Shown here: positions 6,200 to 6,938 of the stretch, one piece after another
Layout of the letters: the number at the start of each line of letters is the position of its first letter
Position numbering within the stretch: the first letter of the stretch is position 1
DNA from: Solobacterium sp.
GTDB lineage: Bacteria > Bacillota_I > Bacilli_A > Erysipelotrichales > Erysipelotrichaceae
DNA length: 6,938 nt
Direction: 5' to 3'
NCBI GenBank assembly: GCA_015256455.1
Contig: JABZMB010000061.1
Location: 1 to 6,938, forward strand
The notes under the pieces: generated by a model
What the model saw: the letters and a program-made list of their open reading frames with translations, nothing else
The model's database searches: none
Told to the model about the DNA's origin: nothing
Made by a program: the position numbers and the translations under genes

Positions 6200-6493
6200 A
6201 TGATTAAAGTTTTAGTCGCATGTGCAAATGGAGCCGGAACATCTTTGATGATGAAGATGAGAGTGGAAAAGGCATGTAAAGATTTAGGTGTAGAGGTATC
6301 TACAATTCATCACTGTTCTTTATCAGAAGGTAAGAGTGCGGCAACTCAATATGATGTTGTATTTTGCCCACTAAACTTTAAGAACATGTTTACAGATGCA
6401 GAGAAAAAAGGCGTTAAGATCTGCGGTATGAAGAACGTACTATCAGATAAAGAAGCGCAAGCACTTTTAAAAGAAGCAGGCTTTGCAGAATAA
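6200..6493 (+). CDS. ulaB: PTS system L-ascorbate-specific EIIB component (UlaB)
   Basis: This 97-residue cytoplasmic phosphotransfer protein is of the lactose/cellobiose-like EIIB fold. The P-loop VACANGAGTS (6-15) begins with the predicted phosphorylated cysteine C8, which receives phosphate from UlaC and gives it to ascorbate bound in UlaA. MKMRVEKACKDLGVEV follows as helix 1. YDVVFCP and GVKICGMKNVLS further on match strands of the fold, and VxNMLS-like endings are typical of UlaB. The start is supported by AAGGAG at 6184-6189, which lies within the end of ulaA with 10 bases to the ATG; the gap from the ulaA stop is only 7 bases, so coupled translation is likely. The length is normal. A terminator follows directly. 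Confidence 0.93.
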   Translation: MIKVLVACANGAGTSLMMKMRVEKACKDLGVEVSTIHHCSLSEGKSAATQYDVVFCPLNFKNMFTDAEKKGVKICGMKNVLSDKEAQALLKEAGFAE

Positions 6494-6498
6494 CAACG

Positions 6499-6525
6499 AA
6501 AGCTACTGCTGAGCAGTAGCTTTTT
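6499..6525 (+). terminator. Intrinsic terminator after ulaB
   Basis: Arms AAAGCTACTGC (6499-6509) and GCAGTAGCTTT (6513-6523) pair perfectly over 11 bases around a TGA loop, and a run of five Ts (6521-6525) follows the GC-containing stem. It begins 5 bases after the ulaB stop. The next start codon is only 15 bases past the T run, so this element either separates the ula genes from the next gene or limits read-through into it. Confidence 0.88.
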
Positions 6526-6540
6526 AGAAAGGTTTACTGA

Positions 6541-6938
6541 ATGAAAGTAAATAAGAAAGTATTGGGTACTTTGAATAAGTGTTATGCACTAGCACAGGTA
6601 GAATTCGATGGAAAAAAATATCTTGCATGTGCTGCTGAAAAGGAAGACCCATGTTACTTATATGATTATGAGGGAAACTTTATAGAGAAGTTGTGGGATG
6701 GACCTGGTGGTGTTATGTCACTAGAACAGTATCCAAACCAGACATATCCAACATTACTTGCAACTTGGAAGTTCTATTCACCAAATAATGGTGCAGATTC
6801 CAAGATTGTATACTACCTCAGAAAAGATGGTGAATGGCAGATTCATACACTATGCAAGCTTCCATTCGTACATCGCTTTGGTGTGATTGAAAGAAATCAT
6901 CAGAAGTATCTTGTGGCTTGTACATTGAAGAGTGCACA
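6541..6938 (+). CDS. Uncharacterised protein, N-terminal 132 residues (3' truncated by window)
   Basis: The frame is open from ATG at 6541 to the window end, with AGAAAGG at 6526-6532, 8 bases upstream. I do not recognise a named family with certainty. There is no signal peptide or membrane segment, so it is probably cytoplasmic. The sequence alternates short beta-like stretches with turns: CYALAQVEFDGKKYLACAAE (14-33), PCYLYDYEGNFIEKLW (37-52), GGVMSLEQYP (56-65), PTLLATWKFYSPNN (70-83), and FVHRFGVIERN then QKYLVACTLKSA at 109-132. The recurring K-Y-L-x-A-C and T-L-L-A-T units resemble successive blades of a beta-propeller, which is inference. Codon use and composition match the ula genes. 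Its position directly after ulaB suggests a role tied to ascorbate or a related sugar acid, possibly through read-through of the preceding terminator. No enzyme activity can be assigned. Confidence 0.8.
   Translation, partial: MKVNKKVLGTLNKCYALAQVEFDGKKYLACAAEKEDPCYLYDYEGNFIEKLWDGPGGVMSLEQYPNQTYPTLLATWKFYSPNNGADSKIVYYLRKDGEWQIHTLCKLPFVHRFGVIERNHQKYLVACTLKSA

Noticed and set aside
1..6938. CRISPR arrays, tRNA or rRNA genes, insertion sequences, phage or defence genes
   Set aside because: I saw no regularly spaced repeats, no cloverleaf-like segment, no transposase motif and no terminal inverted repeats with target duplications; coding density and composition are even across the window.

Overview
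The window looks like chromosome of a low-GC Gram-positive bacterium (Bacillota). Coding regions are AT-rich, nearly every gene has an AAGGAGG-like ribosome binding site, and intrinsic terminators are compact. The mix of genes (ABC-F ATPase, BrnQ, stand-alone HIRAN protein, ascorbate-type PTS) would suit an Erysipelotrichia-like gut or oral anaerobe, but that placement is inference and cannot be settled here.

Layout. (1) Positions 1-1728, plus strand: the 3' end of an ABC-F ATPase gene, then brnQ, a branched-chain amino acid carrier whose ribosome binding site overlaps the ABC-F stop. (2) Positions 1705-2170, minus strand: a small HIRAN-domain gene convergent with brnQ. The two genes share one bidirectional terminator, and each stop codon lies in one arm of the hairpin. 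(3) Positions 2171-2974, minus strand: a DeoR/GlpR-family repressor, very likely the local regulator. (4) Positions 2975-3180: a 206-bp, very AT-rich divergent control region. It holds a good promoter on each side and recurring TGATTA/TAATCA half-sites arranged as inverted repeats over both promoters. (5) Positions 3181-6493, plus strand: a compact L-ascorbate (vitamin C) uptake operon in the order ulaG (ascorbate-6-phosphate lactonase), ulaC (IIA), ulaA (IIC), ulaB (IIB), closed by a strong-looking hairpin terminator. (6) From 6541 to the window end: the first 132 codons of a gene I do not recognise. It starts 15 bases after the terminator's U-tract, so its expression probably depends on read-through.

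How it works together. Ascorbate would be taken up and phosphorylated by UlaA/UlaB/UlaC, with phosphate passing from HPr to the IIA histidine, the IIB cysteine and then the substrate. UlaG would open the lactone of ascorbate-6-phosphate. The next enzymes of the known pathway (UlaD, UlaE, UlaF) are not in the window and would be expected further downstream. The DeoR-type protein probably represses both its own promoter and the ulaG promoter until a pathway intermediate releases it. The most interesting points are the operator layout, the terminator before the last gene, and the unknown gene attached to an otherwise standard ascorbate locus.
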